This document shows positions 25,636 through 34,547 of a stretch of 60,784 nucleotides of DNA, in pieces. This DNA is from an uncultured Acetatifactor sp. Its GTDB lineage: Bacteria; Bacillota; Clostridia; Lachnospirales; Lachnospiraceae. The position numbers were made by a program, and so were the translations under genes. Location: contig CAJUQT010000022.1 of assembly GCA_910588225.1 (NCBI GenBank), positions 1 through 60,784 of the forward strand, read 5' to 3'. The first letter of the stretch is position 1, and each line of letters begins with the position of its first letter. The notes under the pieces were generated by a model. The model did no database searches, had not been told where the DNA came from, and was given only the letters and a program-made list of their open reading frames with translations.

Positions 25636-27012
25636 ATGGCAAAAGGAAAGATTTCCACCATTTTTTACTGTCAGAACTGCGGGCATGAATCCTCCAAATG
25701 GATGGGACAATGTCCGGGGTGCAGAGAATGGAATACTTTTGTGGAGGAGACGGTCAGCAGGCAGTCGCGCGGAGGTGTCTCCTCTTCGCTGGGAGAGAGA
25801 CGGGGGAGAGTAGTTCCTGCCGTATTGGCGGAAGTGAATGTCAGGGAGGAAGATAAACTTGTAACCGGTATCGGAGAGTTGGATCAGGTGCTGGGAGGCG
25901 GCATTGTACGAGGGTCGCTTACACTGGTGGGTGGCGACCCGGGAATCGGCAAATCCACGCTGCTTTTGCAGGTGTGTCATAACCTGGCGGACAGCGGACA
26001 TACTGTGCTGTACATATCCGGGGAGGAGTCTCAGGCTCAGATTAAAATGCGGGCTGACAGAATCGGAGAATTTTCTTCCCGGATGCTTCTGTTGTGTGAG
26101 ACAAATCTGGAGGCAATTTCGGATGTGATCCGCAATGGAAAGTCGGAGGTGGTAATCATTGACTCCATCCAGACCATGTACAATGAGACCGTATCCGCGG
26201 CGCCCGGCAGTGTATCTCAGGTGCGGGAATCCACAGGGATTCTGCTGCAGCTGGCAAAGGGACTTGGAGTGTCCGTGTTCATTGTAGGACATGTGACTAA
26301 GGATGGAACAGTGGCAGGTCCCAGAGTGTTGGAGCATATGGTGGATGCGGTATTGTACTTTGAAGGAGACAGACATGCTTCCTATCGGATTTTGAGGGGA
26401 GTGAAGAACCGTTTTGGCTCTACCAATGAGATAGGTGTCTTTGAAATGCAGGAGAAAGGTCTCGCAGAGGTGAAGAATGCTTCGGAGTATATGCTGAACG
26501 GCAGGCCCGAAAATGCCAGCGGGTCTGTGGTAGTATGTACCATAGAGGGAACCAGACCGCTGCTGGTGGAAATTCAGGCTCTGGTATGTCACAGCAGCTT
26601 TGGCATTCCACGCAGGCAGACCACAGGTACAGATTTTAACAGAGTGAATCTGTTGATGGCCGTACTGGAGAAACGCTCCGGTGTTCAGCTTGCATCCTGT
26701 GACGCATATGTGAATATCACCGGAGGTATTAAAATTGCGGAACCGGCTATTGACTTAGGTATTGTGATAGCGGTATTGTCCAGCTTTAAGAATTGCATCC
26801 TGAGTACCAGACTGGCGGCTTTCGGCGAGATTGGATTAAGCGGAGAAGTCAGAGGTGTGAGCATGGCTAAGAGCAGGGTAACGGAAGCGGAGAAAATGGG
26901 ATTTGATACCTGTATTGTACCCTGGGTATGTGCGGAGGAATGCCGTAAGGGCAGCAAGATTAAGGTTATCGGGGTGAGGAATGTTCAGGATGTGATGGAT
27001 GTTCTCTTTTAG
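25636..27012 (+). CDS. radA: DNA repair protein RadA/Sms
   Basis: RecA-like branch-migration factor. Order: N-terminal C4 zinc finger (CQNCG...CPGC, residues about 10-30), RecA-like ATPase (Walker A GGDPGIGKS about 99; IIDSIQTMY), the RadA-specific KNRFGSTNE, and a C-terminal Lon-protease-like domain (GGIKIAEPAIDLGI; FGEIGLSGEVRGV). 458 residues, normal. Its location downstream of clpC matches many Firmicutes. Confidence 0.96.
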   Translation: MAKGKISTIFYCQNCGHESSKWMGQCPGCREWNTFVEETVSRQSRGGVSSSLGERRGRVVPAVLAEVNVREEDKLVTGIGELDQVLGGGIVRGSLTLVGGDPGIGKSTLLLQVCHNLADSGHTVLYISGEESQAQIKMRADRIGEFSSRMLLLCETNLEAISDVIRNGKSEVVIIDSIQTMYNETVSAAPGSVSQVRESTGILLQLAKGLGVSVFIVGHVTKDGTVAGPRVLEHMVDAVLYFEGDRHASYRILRGVKNRFGSTNEIGVFEMQEKGLAEVKNASEYMLNGRPENASGSVVVCTIEGTRPLLVEIQALVCHSSFGIPRRQTTGTDFNRVNLLMAVLEKRSGVQLASCDAYVNITGGIKIAEPAIDLGIVIAVLSSFKNCILSTRLAAFGEIGLSGEVRGVSMAKSRVTEAEKMGFDTCIVPWVCAEECRKGSKIKVIGVRNVQDVMDVLF

Positions 27013-27050
27013 AAAACATAAAATGCAGACAAAAATTATGTAAAAATTAC

Positions 27051-27080
27051 TTGATTATTAATAGCACTTTGTGTTATAAT
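27051..27080 (+). promoter_or_regulatory. Promoter for tRNA-Trp
   Basis: TTGATT (27051-27056), 18 bp, TATAAT (27075-27080). The tRNA begins 29 bp after the -10 box, leaving a leader of about 20 nt. Confidence 0.7.
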
Positions 27081-27108
27081 ATTTTTCGTCGGTGACAGAT
27101 CGACGTTC

Positions 27109-27179
27109 AGGGGAATAGTACAATGGTAGTGCGGCGGTCTCCAAAACCGTTGATGGGAGTTCGATCCTCTCTTCCCCTG
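27109..27179 (+). tRNA. tRNA-Trp (CCA)
   Basis: Acceptor AGGGGAA pairs with TTCCCCT; anticodon stem GCGGT/ACCGT (one G-T) encloses CTCCAAA (anticodon CCA); T-arm GGGAG TTCGATC CTCTC. Discriminator G27179. The D-loop is short (7 nt), giving 71 nt without CCA, which is not encoded. Confidence 0.93.
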
Positions 27180-27217
27180 CTTCAGCCTGTAAAGGTGCTG
27201 TAAAAGCTTATATGTTG

Positions 27218-27256
27218 GGAGAAAGCGTAAAGTCTGAAAAGGCATTACGCTTTTTC
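27218..27256 (+). terminator. Probable terminator after tRNA-Trp
   Basis: AAAGCGTAA (27222-27230) pairs with TTACGCTTT (27244-27252), extended by GGGA/TCC, and the 3' arm includes TTTTT. The left edge of hairpin repeat copy B begins inside its distal part. Confidence 0.55.
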
Positions 27257-27364
27257 CTTATCTTAGTTCCGTAACAGTCAGGCCAGTACCATATCCTGGC
27301 GGAACAATTCCCATCTAAAGCCATGGCCGGTAATTGTTCCGGGCACTGGACCTGACTGTTACTG
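27250..27364 (-). repeat. Hairpin repeat copy B (core 27271-27362), inverted relative to copy A
   Basis: The reverse complement of the core matches 25094-25185 at 86 of 92 positions. Its outer flank (reverse complement GGAACTAAGATAAGGAAAAAG) still resembles the Shine-Dalgarno end of copy A, but here that end points away from the downstream gene. Four of the six differences fall in paired positions and swap a Watson-Crick pair for G-U, so both copies keep the stem. Confidence 0.85.
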
Positions 27365-27401
27365 AGCTCCGGGAGCAGCCGGTACAGAAAAGGAGACAAA
27401 T

Positions 27402-27794
27402 ATGGATAAAAAGGAACAGCTGGAAAAGGCCCTTACACTTTTGCATGATTTTATATGTACCTTGTCAAAACAGGCAGGAGAAGGCATGGAATATGGGGAG
27501 CGGCTCTGGAAGAGAATCCGCAAGTCGGAAGGTGTGCTGCAGGAGCTGGCCTATTATTATGATAATAACCGCTTTTTGTGTCAGTATCAGGTGGAGGGTT
27601 ATACACTGGCTGATATTCTGATATGGCAGGTGGATCATTTTAAACTGTATATGGACAGGCCGGATGAGATGAATCGCTACAGACAGCAGAGACTGTTGCT
27701 TGCCGCTTTTGATACCATGCTGCAGATGGAGAAGGACCCCAAACCTTACATAGAGAAAATGCGGGGGGAAACAGGCCAGGATATTCTAAAATGA
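27402..27794 (+). CDS. Uncharacterised small protein, 130 residues
   Basis: I do not recognise it. The product is soluble and mostly helical, charged, with aromatic stretches (LQELAYYYDNNRFLCQYQ; IWQVDHFKLYMDR). The ATG at 27402 follows AAAGGAGACAAAT. It lies 38 bp after hairpin repeat copy B. No signal peptide, no membrane segment, no metal motif. The 280 bp after it are AT-rich with long T tracts and hold no gene that I can support. Confidence 0.65.
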   Translation: MDKKEQLEKALTLLHDFICTLSKQAGEGMEYGERLWKRIRKSEGVLQELAYYYDNNRFLCQYQVEGYTLADILIWQVDHFKLYMDRPDEMNRYRQQRLLLAAFDTMLQMEKDPKPYIEKMRGETGQDILK

Positions 27795-28076
27795 CAAAAG
27801 CACCCGTAAGTAAATTACGAGCGCCTTTGCCTATAAAAGGGGAATTCATATATAATATACACAATACCCCCGGGATTGTCAATATCTTTTTAAAAATTCT
27901 TTTATTTTATTTTTTTCTTGTTTTTTCGACAGCATTTTTAATTCTGTTTTAACATTATGTTTTCAGATCCTGCTTAATGTCTAAATTTTTTGCTGTACAT
28001 TTGAGAAAAATATGATAAAATAAATCATAAGTGTCATTTTTTGAGAGATGAGAAAGATAAAAAGGCGGGATATCTG

Positions 28077-28538
28077 ATGGGACAGGATATGGAATATCGA
28101 CAACAGATCATACAGGAATATAGAAGGCTGCTGGAGCCATTGCTGCGTTATCTGCCATGGCTTGAAAGCAATTCTGGCAAAGCTGTGAGCCGTAATTATC
28201 AGGGACAGGGGCTCAGCAGTCATTCTATGAGCTTTCCGGTATATGATGCCATGCTGATGCAGTTCGTCAGAGAAGCAGCCGGGTCGGAACTGATGGACCG
28301 TAATTATTGCTATGTATATACACGGAACCGTATCAGAAATCACGAAGATGAGAGAAAAGTGATTGTAGCCGCGGAGCTGAAGGACTGGGAGATTTTGCGG
28401 GGTATTTTGTCAAAATATGTGTTGGAGGGCATGACAAAGGCTGCATTATGGGGTGAGGCAGTGCGGGAGAATATATTTGTTCTGACACTGAAGCAAATGC
28501 GTAATATTGTCGAGTACTGGGACAGGACAAAGAGATAG
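28077..28538 (+). CDS. Uncharacterised protein, about 153 residues
   Basis: I do not recognise it. Helical and charged, containing LLRYLPWLESNSGKAVS, SMSFPVYDAMLMQFVREA, and a C-terminal region ILSKYVLEGMTKAALWGEAV. The start is uncertain: ATG 28077 is used, but ATG 28089 and TTG 28041 are in frame and none has a strong ribosome site. It ends 21 bp before a TetR-type regulator, so the two may be co-transcribed. Confidence 0.6.
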   Translation: MGQDMEYRQQIIQEYRRLLEPLLRYLPWLESNSGKAVSRNYQGQGLSSHSMSFPVYDAMLMQFVREAAGSELMDRNYCYVYTRNRIRNHEDERKVIVAAELKDWEILRGILSKYVLEGMTKAALWGEAVRENIFVLTLKQMRNIVEYWDRTKR

Positions 28539-28559
28539 GGAGACCGGGTGGAGGATAAA

Positions 28560-29162
28560 ATGGGAGAGAAATCCGCACAGAAGAAGAAGTTCATTTTGGA
28601 GACGGCCAGAAAGGTCTTCGTGGAAAAGGGATTTAAGAAAGTGACCATGAAGGACATCGTGGAGGCATGCGGTATCAGCAGGGGTGGTCTTTACCTGTAT
28701 TTTGACAGTACCAGCCAGATTTTTCTTGAGGTTATGAAGCTGGAAAGTCAGGAAGCTGACGATGTCTTTTCAGACAGCATCGACGATGATGCCACGGCTG
28801 CGGATATTCTGGTTCTTTTTCTGAAGGAGCAGAAGAAAGAGCTGCTCAGAAAAAGCGATACGCTGACCCAGGCCATCTATGAATATTATTTTCAGAATCA
28901 GCCGGGCAGAAAGGATAATATCCTGAAAAAGCAGTTTGATTCCGCGGTAAAAATTATCGAGAAGCTGATAGAGGCAGGTGTGGAGAACGGAGAATTTTAC
29001 TGTGAGGATTGCAGAGGCATGGCGAGAAATATCATGTTTGTTCTGGAGGGCCTTAAGATTTCCGCCCAGACAATCGGGGTCACTGCGGAGGCTGTGGACA
29101 GGGAGATTCTCTTTATTCTGAGGGCGCTGGGGCTGGATGATGCGGAGGAACTTCTGGGCTGA
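28560..29162 (+). CDS. TetR-family transcriptional regulator
   Basis: 200 residues. N-terminal HTH: ILETARKVFVEKGFKKVTM, DIVEACGISRGGLYLYF, with a variable ligand domain of helices behind it. The ATG at 28560 is chosen for the GTGGAGGATAAA upstream; the GTG at 28548 would place the ribosome site inside the gene. purL follows 82 bp downstream on the same strand, which is unusual for a purine gene. The ligand is unknown. Confidence 0.88.
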   Translation: MGEKSAQKKKFILETARKVFVEKGFKKVTMKDIVEACGISRGGLYLYFDSTSQIFLEVMKLESQEADDVFSDSIDDDATAADILVLFLKEQKKELLRKSDTLTQAIYEYYFQNQPGRKDNILKKQFDSAVKIIEKLIEAGVENGEFYCEDCRGMARNIMFVLEGLKISAQTIGVTAEAVDREILFILRALGLDDAEELLG

Positions 29163-29244
29163 TGGGATCTGCGCGGAGAGACAGGAGACAGGGGTAAGGA
29201 TTAATACGAGAACTGAGTTCAATACTGAATGGAGGGACATGGGA

Positions 29245-32200
29245 ATGGTCAGACGTATCTATGTGGAGAAAAAGAAGCCTTTTGCCGTAAAAGCAAAGGA
29301 GCTGCGGGAGGATATCGAAAGCTTTCTGGGAATCAGGGTGGAAGGCGTCAGAGTATTTATCCGTTATGATGTGGAGAATATTTCGGAGGAAGTATTCTGT
29401 CGGGCCTGCAGAACCATTTTTTCGGAGCCGCCTGTGGATGAGCTGTATGAGGAAACATTGGAGGTTCCGGTGGGTGCCAGAGTATTTTCTGTGGAATATC
29501 TGCTGGGACAGTTCGATCAGAGGGCGGATTCTGCAGTACAGTGTGTGCAGTTCCTGAAGGAAGATGAGGAACCGATTATCCGCACAGCTGTTACTTATAT
29601 GATTCTGGGAGCAATCACAGAAGAGGAATTCGCACGGATAAAAGCATATTGCATTAATCCGGTGGATTCCAGAGAGACCGATGAGGTCAAACCTGATACG
29701 CTGATAACCAAATTTGACGAGCCCGGGAATGTGGCCATACTTGACGGTTTTATACAGATGAGCGAAGAGGCGCTGGAGGAGCTTTATACCTCGCTTTCTC
29801 TGGCCATGACTTCCAGGGATTTTCAGCATATTCAGAAGTACTTCAGGGAGGACGAGAAAAGGGATCCAAGCATGACGGAGATTCGTGTATTGGATACCTA
29901 CTGGTCAGATCACTGTCGTCATACGACCTTTTCCACGGAGCTGAAGGAGGTGGAGTTTGGAGAGGGATATTACCGCTCTCCCATTGAGACCACTTACCGC
30001 AGCTATCTGGATACCAGGGAAGAGATTTACGGAGACAGAACCGCGGACAGGTTTATCTGTCTGATGGACCTGGCTCTCATGGCCATGCGGAAGCTGAAAA
30101 AAGAAGGAAAGCTGGCGGACATGGAGGAGTCGGATGAGATTAACGCCTGCTCTGTGGTGGTGCCCGTGGAGATGGATTACGGCAGCCATAAGGAGATTGA
30201 GGAATGGCTGGTGTTTTTCAAAAATGAGACCCACAACCATCCAACGGAGATAGAGCCTTTCGGGGGTGCTGCCACCTGCCTGGGCGGTGCGATTCGAGAT
30301 CCCCTTTCCGGACGAGGGTATGTATATCAGGCCATGCGTGTGACCGGGGCGGCAGATCCCACAGTTCCTGTTGCGGATACTTTGAAAGGCAAGCTGCCGC
30401 AGAAAAAGCTGGTGCGGGGCGCTGCTGACGGCTATTCTTCCTATGGGAATCAGATTGGACTGGCCACCGGCTTTGTGAAGGAGATTTATCATCCTTCCTA
30501 TGTGGCGAAAAGAATGGAAATCGGGGCAGTAATGGGTGCAGCTCCCAGAAAGAATGTAATTCGGGAGACTTCCGATCCGGGAGACATCATCATTCTGCTT
30601 GGCGGACGTACCGGAAGGGACGGATGCGGCGGTGCAACCGGTTCCTCCAAAGTACATACGGAAAGCTCCATAGAGACCTGCGGTGCGGAGGTGCAGAAGG
30701 GCAATGCCCCCACCGAGCGCAAGATCCAGAGGCTGTTCCGCCGGGAGGAAGTCAGCCGCATTATTAAAAAGTGTAATGATTTCGGTGCAGGCGGTGTATC
30801 CGTGGCCATCGGTGAACTGGCGGACGGCCTGACAGTAGATTTGGATAAAGTGCCGAAGAAGTATGCGGGTCTGGATGGAACCGAGCTGGCTATCTCTGAA
30901 TCTCAGGAGCGCATGGCAGTGGTGGTGGATCCGAAGGACGTGGATAAGTTCCTGGCTTATGCCACGGAGGAGAATCTGGAGGCTGTGGCAGTGGCTGTGG
31001 TGACAGAGGAACCCAGGCTGGTGCTGAACTGGAGAGGCAGGAAAATCGTCGATTTGAAGCGTGCTTTCCTGGATACCAACGGTGCACATCAGGAGACAAA
31101 AGTAAAAGTAGATATTCCGGACGAGAAAGAGAATTATTTCAGGAAAACGGCGGTGCCCGCAGTGGAGAAGAGTCTGGAAAAGGGCGATGTGAAGCAGGCC
31201 TGGCTGGCATTGCTGAACGACTTGAACGTGTGCTCCCAGAAGGGGCTGGTGGAAATATTCGACTCTTCCATCGGTGCGGGCAGTGTACTGATGCCTTACG
31301 GCGGGAAACATCAGCTGACAGAGATACAGACCATGGTGGCGAAGCTGCCGGTGCTGGAGGGCAGTACGGACACCGTCACTATGATGAGTTATGGCTTTGA
31401 CCCGTATCTGTCATCCTGGAGCCCTTATCACGGCGCTGTCTATGCGGTGGTGGAATCTATGGCGAAGATTGTGGCTTCCGGAGGGGACAGCTCTAGAATC
31501 CGCTTTACCTTCCAGGAATATTTTCGGAGAATGACGCAGGACCCTGGCCGCTGGAGCCAGCCTTTTGCGGCTCTTCTGGGTGCTTATGATGCCCAGATGG
31601 GGTTCGGACTGCCTTCTATCGGCGGAAAGGACAGCATGTCCGGTACCTTTAATGATATCGATGTGCCGCCAACTCTGGTATCCTTTGCCGTAGACATTGC
31701 AAAGTACGGAGAAATTGTGACGCCGGAGCTGAAGAAACCCGGCAGCAGGCTGGTGCGCTTTGAGATTGAAAAGGACGAATTCGACATTCCTGTGTACGAT
31801 GCCGTGGCAGAGCTGTACGATTACATTTACAGACTTATGAAAGGCCGGAAAGTACTTTCTGCGTACGCGCTGGATGCAAAAGGTGTGGCGGCGGCCGTTT
31901 CCAAGATGGCCTTCGGCAATAAGCTGGGTGTATGCGTGGACAATGATGTGAAAGCGGAGACCTTATTCGAGAATGCGCTGGGTGATATTCTGCTGGAGAT
32001 TGCACCGGAAGTCCTGACAGAAATCGGAGAATCCGATTATGATTATACTGTAATCGGTACGGTCAGCACGGAACCTGCATTCACTTTCGGCCAGGTGAGA
32101 ATAGAGCTGGAAGAAGCTCTGAATGCATGGACTTCCAGACTGGAGAAGGTATTTGCCACCAGAGCTACGACAGATATGACTTCCGTGGAAAGTAAGGTGT

Positions 32201-33039
32201 ATAAAACGGACAATATCTATGTATGCCGGCACAGGACAGCCAGGCCTATAGTATTTATTCCTGTGTTCCCGGGGACCAACTGTGAGGATGACAGCGCAAA
32301 GGCATTTACACGGGCCGGAGCTGATGTGGTAACGAAGATATTCCGCAACCGGACAGCGCAGGATATCCGGGAATCGGTGGAAGAATTTGAAAGGGCCATA
32401 GCACAGGCGCAGATTATCATGTTCCCCGGCGGCTTTTCCGCAGGGGATGAACCGGATGGAAGCGCGAAGTTTTTTGCCACTGCCTTCCAGAATGCGAAGA
32501 TAAAGGAAGCGGTCAGGAAGCTGCTGAATGAGCGGGACGGCCTGGCGCTGGGAATCTGTAACGGCTTCCAGGCACTGATTAAGCTGGGACTGGTGCCCCA
32601 CGGTGAGATTGTGGGACAGAAGGAAGATTCTCCTACGCTGACCTTCAATACCATCAACAGACACATTTCCAGGATGGTGTACACAAAAGTTGTGTCCAAT
32701 AAATCTCCCTGGCTTCAGGGGGCTGTTCCCGGCGGTGTCTACTGTACTCCTGCCTCTCACGGAGAGGGACGGTTTGTGGCCCCGAAGGAGTGGCTTGACA
32801 GGCTGTTTGCAGGCGGTCAGGTGGCAACGCAGTACTCTGACCAGGAGGGAAATGTATCCATGGATGAGGAGTACAATATCAACGGTTCCTACTGTGCCAT
32901 AGAGGGAATTACCTCGCCGGACGGCAGATGCTTCGGCAAGATGGCCCATGTGGAGAGACGGGGCGACGGTGTGGCCGTGAATATTTACGGAGAGCAGGAT
33001 CTGCGGATTTTTGAGTCCGGGGTAGCTTATTTCAGGTAA
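29245..33039 (+). CDS. purL: Phosphoribosylformylglycinamidine synthase, single-chain form
   Basis: Converts FGAR to FGAM using glutamine and ATP. About 1264 residues combine the PurS-like N-terminus, two PurL ATPase halves (TYWSDHCRHTTFSTEL; ETHNHPTEIEPFGGAATC; GLPSIGGKDSMSGTF) and a C-terminal class I glutaminase (FPGTNCEDDSAKAF; ALGICNGFQALIKLG with nucleophile Cys; HGEGRF). The start is the ATG at 29245, nine bases after GGAGG; ATG 29239 is too close to that site. It is over 9 kb away from purE-M-N-D, behind a TetR gene. Confidence 0.95.
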   Translation: MVRRIYVEKKKPFAVKAKELREDIESFLGIRVEGVRVFIRYDVENISEEVFCRACRTIFSEPPVDELYEETLEVPVGARVFSVEYLLGQFDQRADSAVQCVQFLKEDEEPIIRTAVTYMILGAITEEEFARIKAYCINPVDSRETDEVKPDTLITKFDEPGNVAILDGFIQMSEEALEELYTSLSLAMTSRDFQHIQKYFREDEKRDPSMTEIRVLDTYWSDHCRHTTFSTELKEVEFGEGYYRSPIETTYRSYLDTREEIYGDRTADRFICLMDLALMAMRKLKKEGKLADMEESDEINACSVVVPVEMDYGSHKEIEEWLVFFKNETHNHPTEIEPFGGAATCLGGAIRDPLSGRGYVYQAMRVTGAADPTVPVADTLKGKLPQKKLVRGAADGYSSYGNQIGLATGFVKEIYHPSYVAKRMEIGAVMGAAPRKNVIRETSDPGDIIILLGGRTGRDGCGGATGSSKVHTESSIETCGAEVQKGNAPTERKIQRLFRREEVSRIIKKCNDFGAGGVSVAIGELADGLTVDLDKVPKKYAGLDGTELAISESQERMAVVVDPKDVDKFLAYATEENLEAVAVAVVTEEPRLVLNWRGRKIVDLKRAFLDTNGAHQETKVKVDIPDEKENYFRKTAVPAVEKSLEKGDVKQAWLALLNDLNVCSQKGLVEIFDSSIGAGSVLMPYGGKHQLTEIQTMVAKLPVLEGSTDTVTMMSYGFDPYLSSWSPYHGAVYAVVESMAKIVASGGDSSRIRFTFQEYFRRMTQDPGRWSQPFAALLGAYDAQMGFGLPSIGGKDSMSGTFNDIDVPPTLVSFAVDIAKYGEIVTPELKKPGSRLVRFEIEKDEFDIPVYDAVAELYDYIYRLMKGRKVLSAYALDAKGVAAAVSKMAFGNKLGVCVDNDVKAETLFENALGDILLEIAPEVLTEIGESDYDYTVIGTVSTEPAFTFGQVRIELEEALNAWTSRLEKVFATRATTDMTSVESKVYKTDNIYVCRHRTARPIVFIPVFPGTNCEDDSAKAFTRAGADVVTKIFRNRTAQDIRESVEEFERAIAQAQIIMFPGGFSAGDEPDGSAKFFATAFQNAKIKEAVRKLLNERDGLALGICNGFQALIKLGLVPHGEIVGQKEDSPTLTFNTINRHISRMVYTKVVSNKSPWLQGAVPGGVYCTPASHGEGRFVAPKEWLDRLFAGGQVATQYSDQEGNVSMDEEYNINGSYCAIEGITSPDGRCFGKMAHVERRGDGVAVNIYGEQDLRIFESGVAYFR

Positions 33040-33123
33040 GAGACAGCAGATATCCCGAGGCACACCCGATTATCCTGTGAGGGCAATCTGGGGCAGCCCC
33101 AAAAAGAGAATAGAGTAAGTTCA

Positions 33124-33272
33124 AATGACCTTGTAGAGAGGATGAATTCTTTCTATGAGGTCATTCTGATTCATGACAATAGAATTTTTGCGAAGCAGGA
33201 ATTCTATTGTATAGAGATATGGAGAGAGGGAGAAATTGAAGACGGATATTACTATATCGTGAAATTCAATTT
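33124..33272 (+). repeat. Three consecutive inverted repeats downstream of purL
   Basis: IR1: AATGACCTTGTAGA (33124-33137) against TCTATGAGGTCATT (33152-33165), 12 of 14 pairs. IR2: ACAATAGAATT (33176-33186) and AATTCTATTGT (33200-33210), perfect. IR3: AAATTGAA (33233-33240) and TTCAATTT (33265-33272), with GATAT/ATATC nested inside. They fall in a 70-codon ORF (33142-33354, GAGAGG before ATG) that runs into the AraC gene's 3' end on the other strand. It may be a structured RNA, a palindromic element, or a real small gene. No T-runs, so not simple terminators. Confidence 0.5.
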
Positions 33273-34147
33273 TACCGAATATGCGGATGAACTGCGTGCC
33301 AAAGGTCAATTCTTTCTCGATTCCCATGGAACCTTCCGGGGGAGATTCCCGTAAATTTCTTGAATACACGACTGAAATAGAGAGGATCCTGATATCCCAC
33401 AAGCCTGGCGGCTTCGGACACGGACAGGCTTTCCGTGAGAAGCAGCTCTTTGGCCCGCTCCATGCGCAGGCTGGTGAGAAAACGCATGGGAGAGACGCCT
33501 ATGGTGTCCTTAAAACGGTGAGAGAAATGGTCAATGCCCAAATGACAGAAATCCGCCATGGCGCGGATATCCCAAGTGTCCATATAATGGCTGTGCAGCT
33601 GTGTAATGAGATGGTCTATAAGGGGATTGTCAGTCTGCGGCTTATCCTGCAGCTGCATAAAACGGTTGACCAGTGCCAGAAGCTTATGAAAATCTGCCCC
33701 GGCGATATCCTGAAATCGGAACTTGTGAAGCTGTAGCTCCAAAATGATTTCTTCGAATACCTGTTTCAGGGCATGGTGTGTTCCAATCAGAGAATCATGG
33801 ATTTGGAAGGCTTCAAGGAGGGAGCGGATATTGCATCCTGAAAAATGAATCCAGTAGATTTCAGGATTATCCTCCGCCAGATAGGTGTAGATCTGAGGCT
33901 GATGCGGCGTATAGAGAATGATGCTGCCGGCGGATACCTTTTCCCACACACCGTTTTTCAGAAAATGTCCGCAGCCGCTGCAAAGGTAGAGCAGCTGGTA
34001 ATCGGGGCGACCGTTGGGGCGGAGGACAGAGAAGTCCTTGCTGAAATGATATTGATGGCCGCAGCTGACTACAAAGAGGGGAAGTTGTGCATCTTCCGGG
34101 AGAAGATAATCTCCTGTACTGTGGGAACGGGCGGTGATTCGAATCAT
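33272..34147 (-). CDS. AraC-family transcriptional regulator
   Basis: 291 residues. N-terminal cupin-type sensor (about 1-150), and a C-terminal double HTH: IRAMADFCHLGIDHFSHRFK followed by the signature region SVSEAARLVGYQDPLYFSRVFKKFTGISPGRF. The TACCTCCT just upstream on the + strand is AGGAGGTA on its own strand, a good ribosome site. It is transcribed away from the GDPD-sulfatase-anSME-GH2-uxuAB run and is the likely sugar-responsive activator of it. Confidence 0.92.
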   Translation of the reverse strand: MIRITARSHSTGDYLLPEDAQLPLFVVSCGHQYHFSKDFSVLRPNGRPDYQLLYLCSGCGHFLKNGVWEKVSAGSIILYTPHQPQIYTYLAEDNPEIYWIHFSGCNIRSLLEAFQIHDSLIGTHHALKQVFEEIILELQLHKFRFQDIAGADFHKLLALVNRFMQLQDKPQTDNPLIDHLITQLHSHYMDTWDIRAMADFCHLGIDHFSHRFKDTIGVSPMRFLTSLRMERAKELLLTESLSVSEAARLVGYQDPLYFSRVFKKFTGISPGRFHGNRERIDLWHAVHPHIR

Positions 34148-34547
34148 AGATTACCTCCTGTTAAAGCAGAATTATCCATATAGACAACATAATATGGCAT
34201 GGAATATATGTACTGATATAGTATACTATAATTAGGTTTCGATTACAGAGGCTGCACATGGTATGGATGGCCATTCGGCCGTTTTCTGCCAAAAGTATGT
34301 GCATATTATACCATGAGCAGAGTCCGAAAGTAAACTCAGAATTGTGAATATTATTCCTTCGTGGAATAGGACGTGAATCATATACTATTGGAATTCACAT
34401 TAATAAAACATATGTTTTGTGTCGTGGATAAAGTAATCTAAACCAATGCTGTTAAACCCAATGGATATAGGGTCATTAACATCGGATCAAACTACTTTAT
34501 ATTCGGAGAATCGAATAGGAAAAAGAAAAAGTTCAGGAGGAATGCGG
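34148..34547 (+). promoter_or_regulatory. Divergent control region between the AraC gene and the glycan locus
   Basis: 400 bp without a gene. It holds a 13-bp inverted repeat with one mismatch, CTGCACATGGTAT (34252-34264) and ATACCATGAGCAG (34308-34320), a small stem TATTCC/GGAATA (34352-34368), and AT-rich stretches with TATAAT-like boxes near 34225. Operators for the AraC protein are expected here. I could not choose one promoter with confidence. Confidence 0.45.

Noticed and set aside
29905..31311. 468-codon open frame on the minus strand
   Set aside because: Antisense to purL, whose motifs are intact throughout; no ribosome site and no family resemblance.
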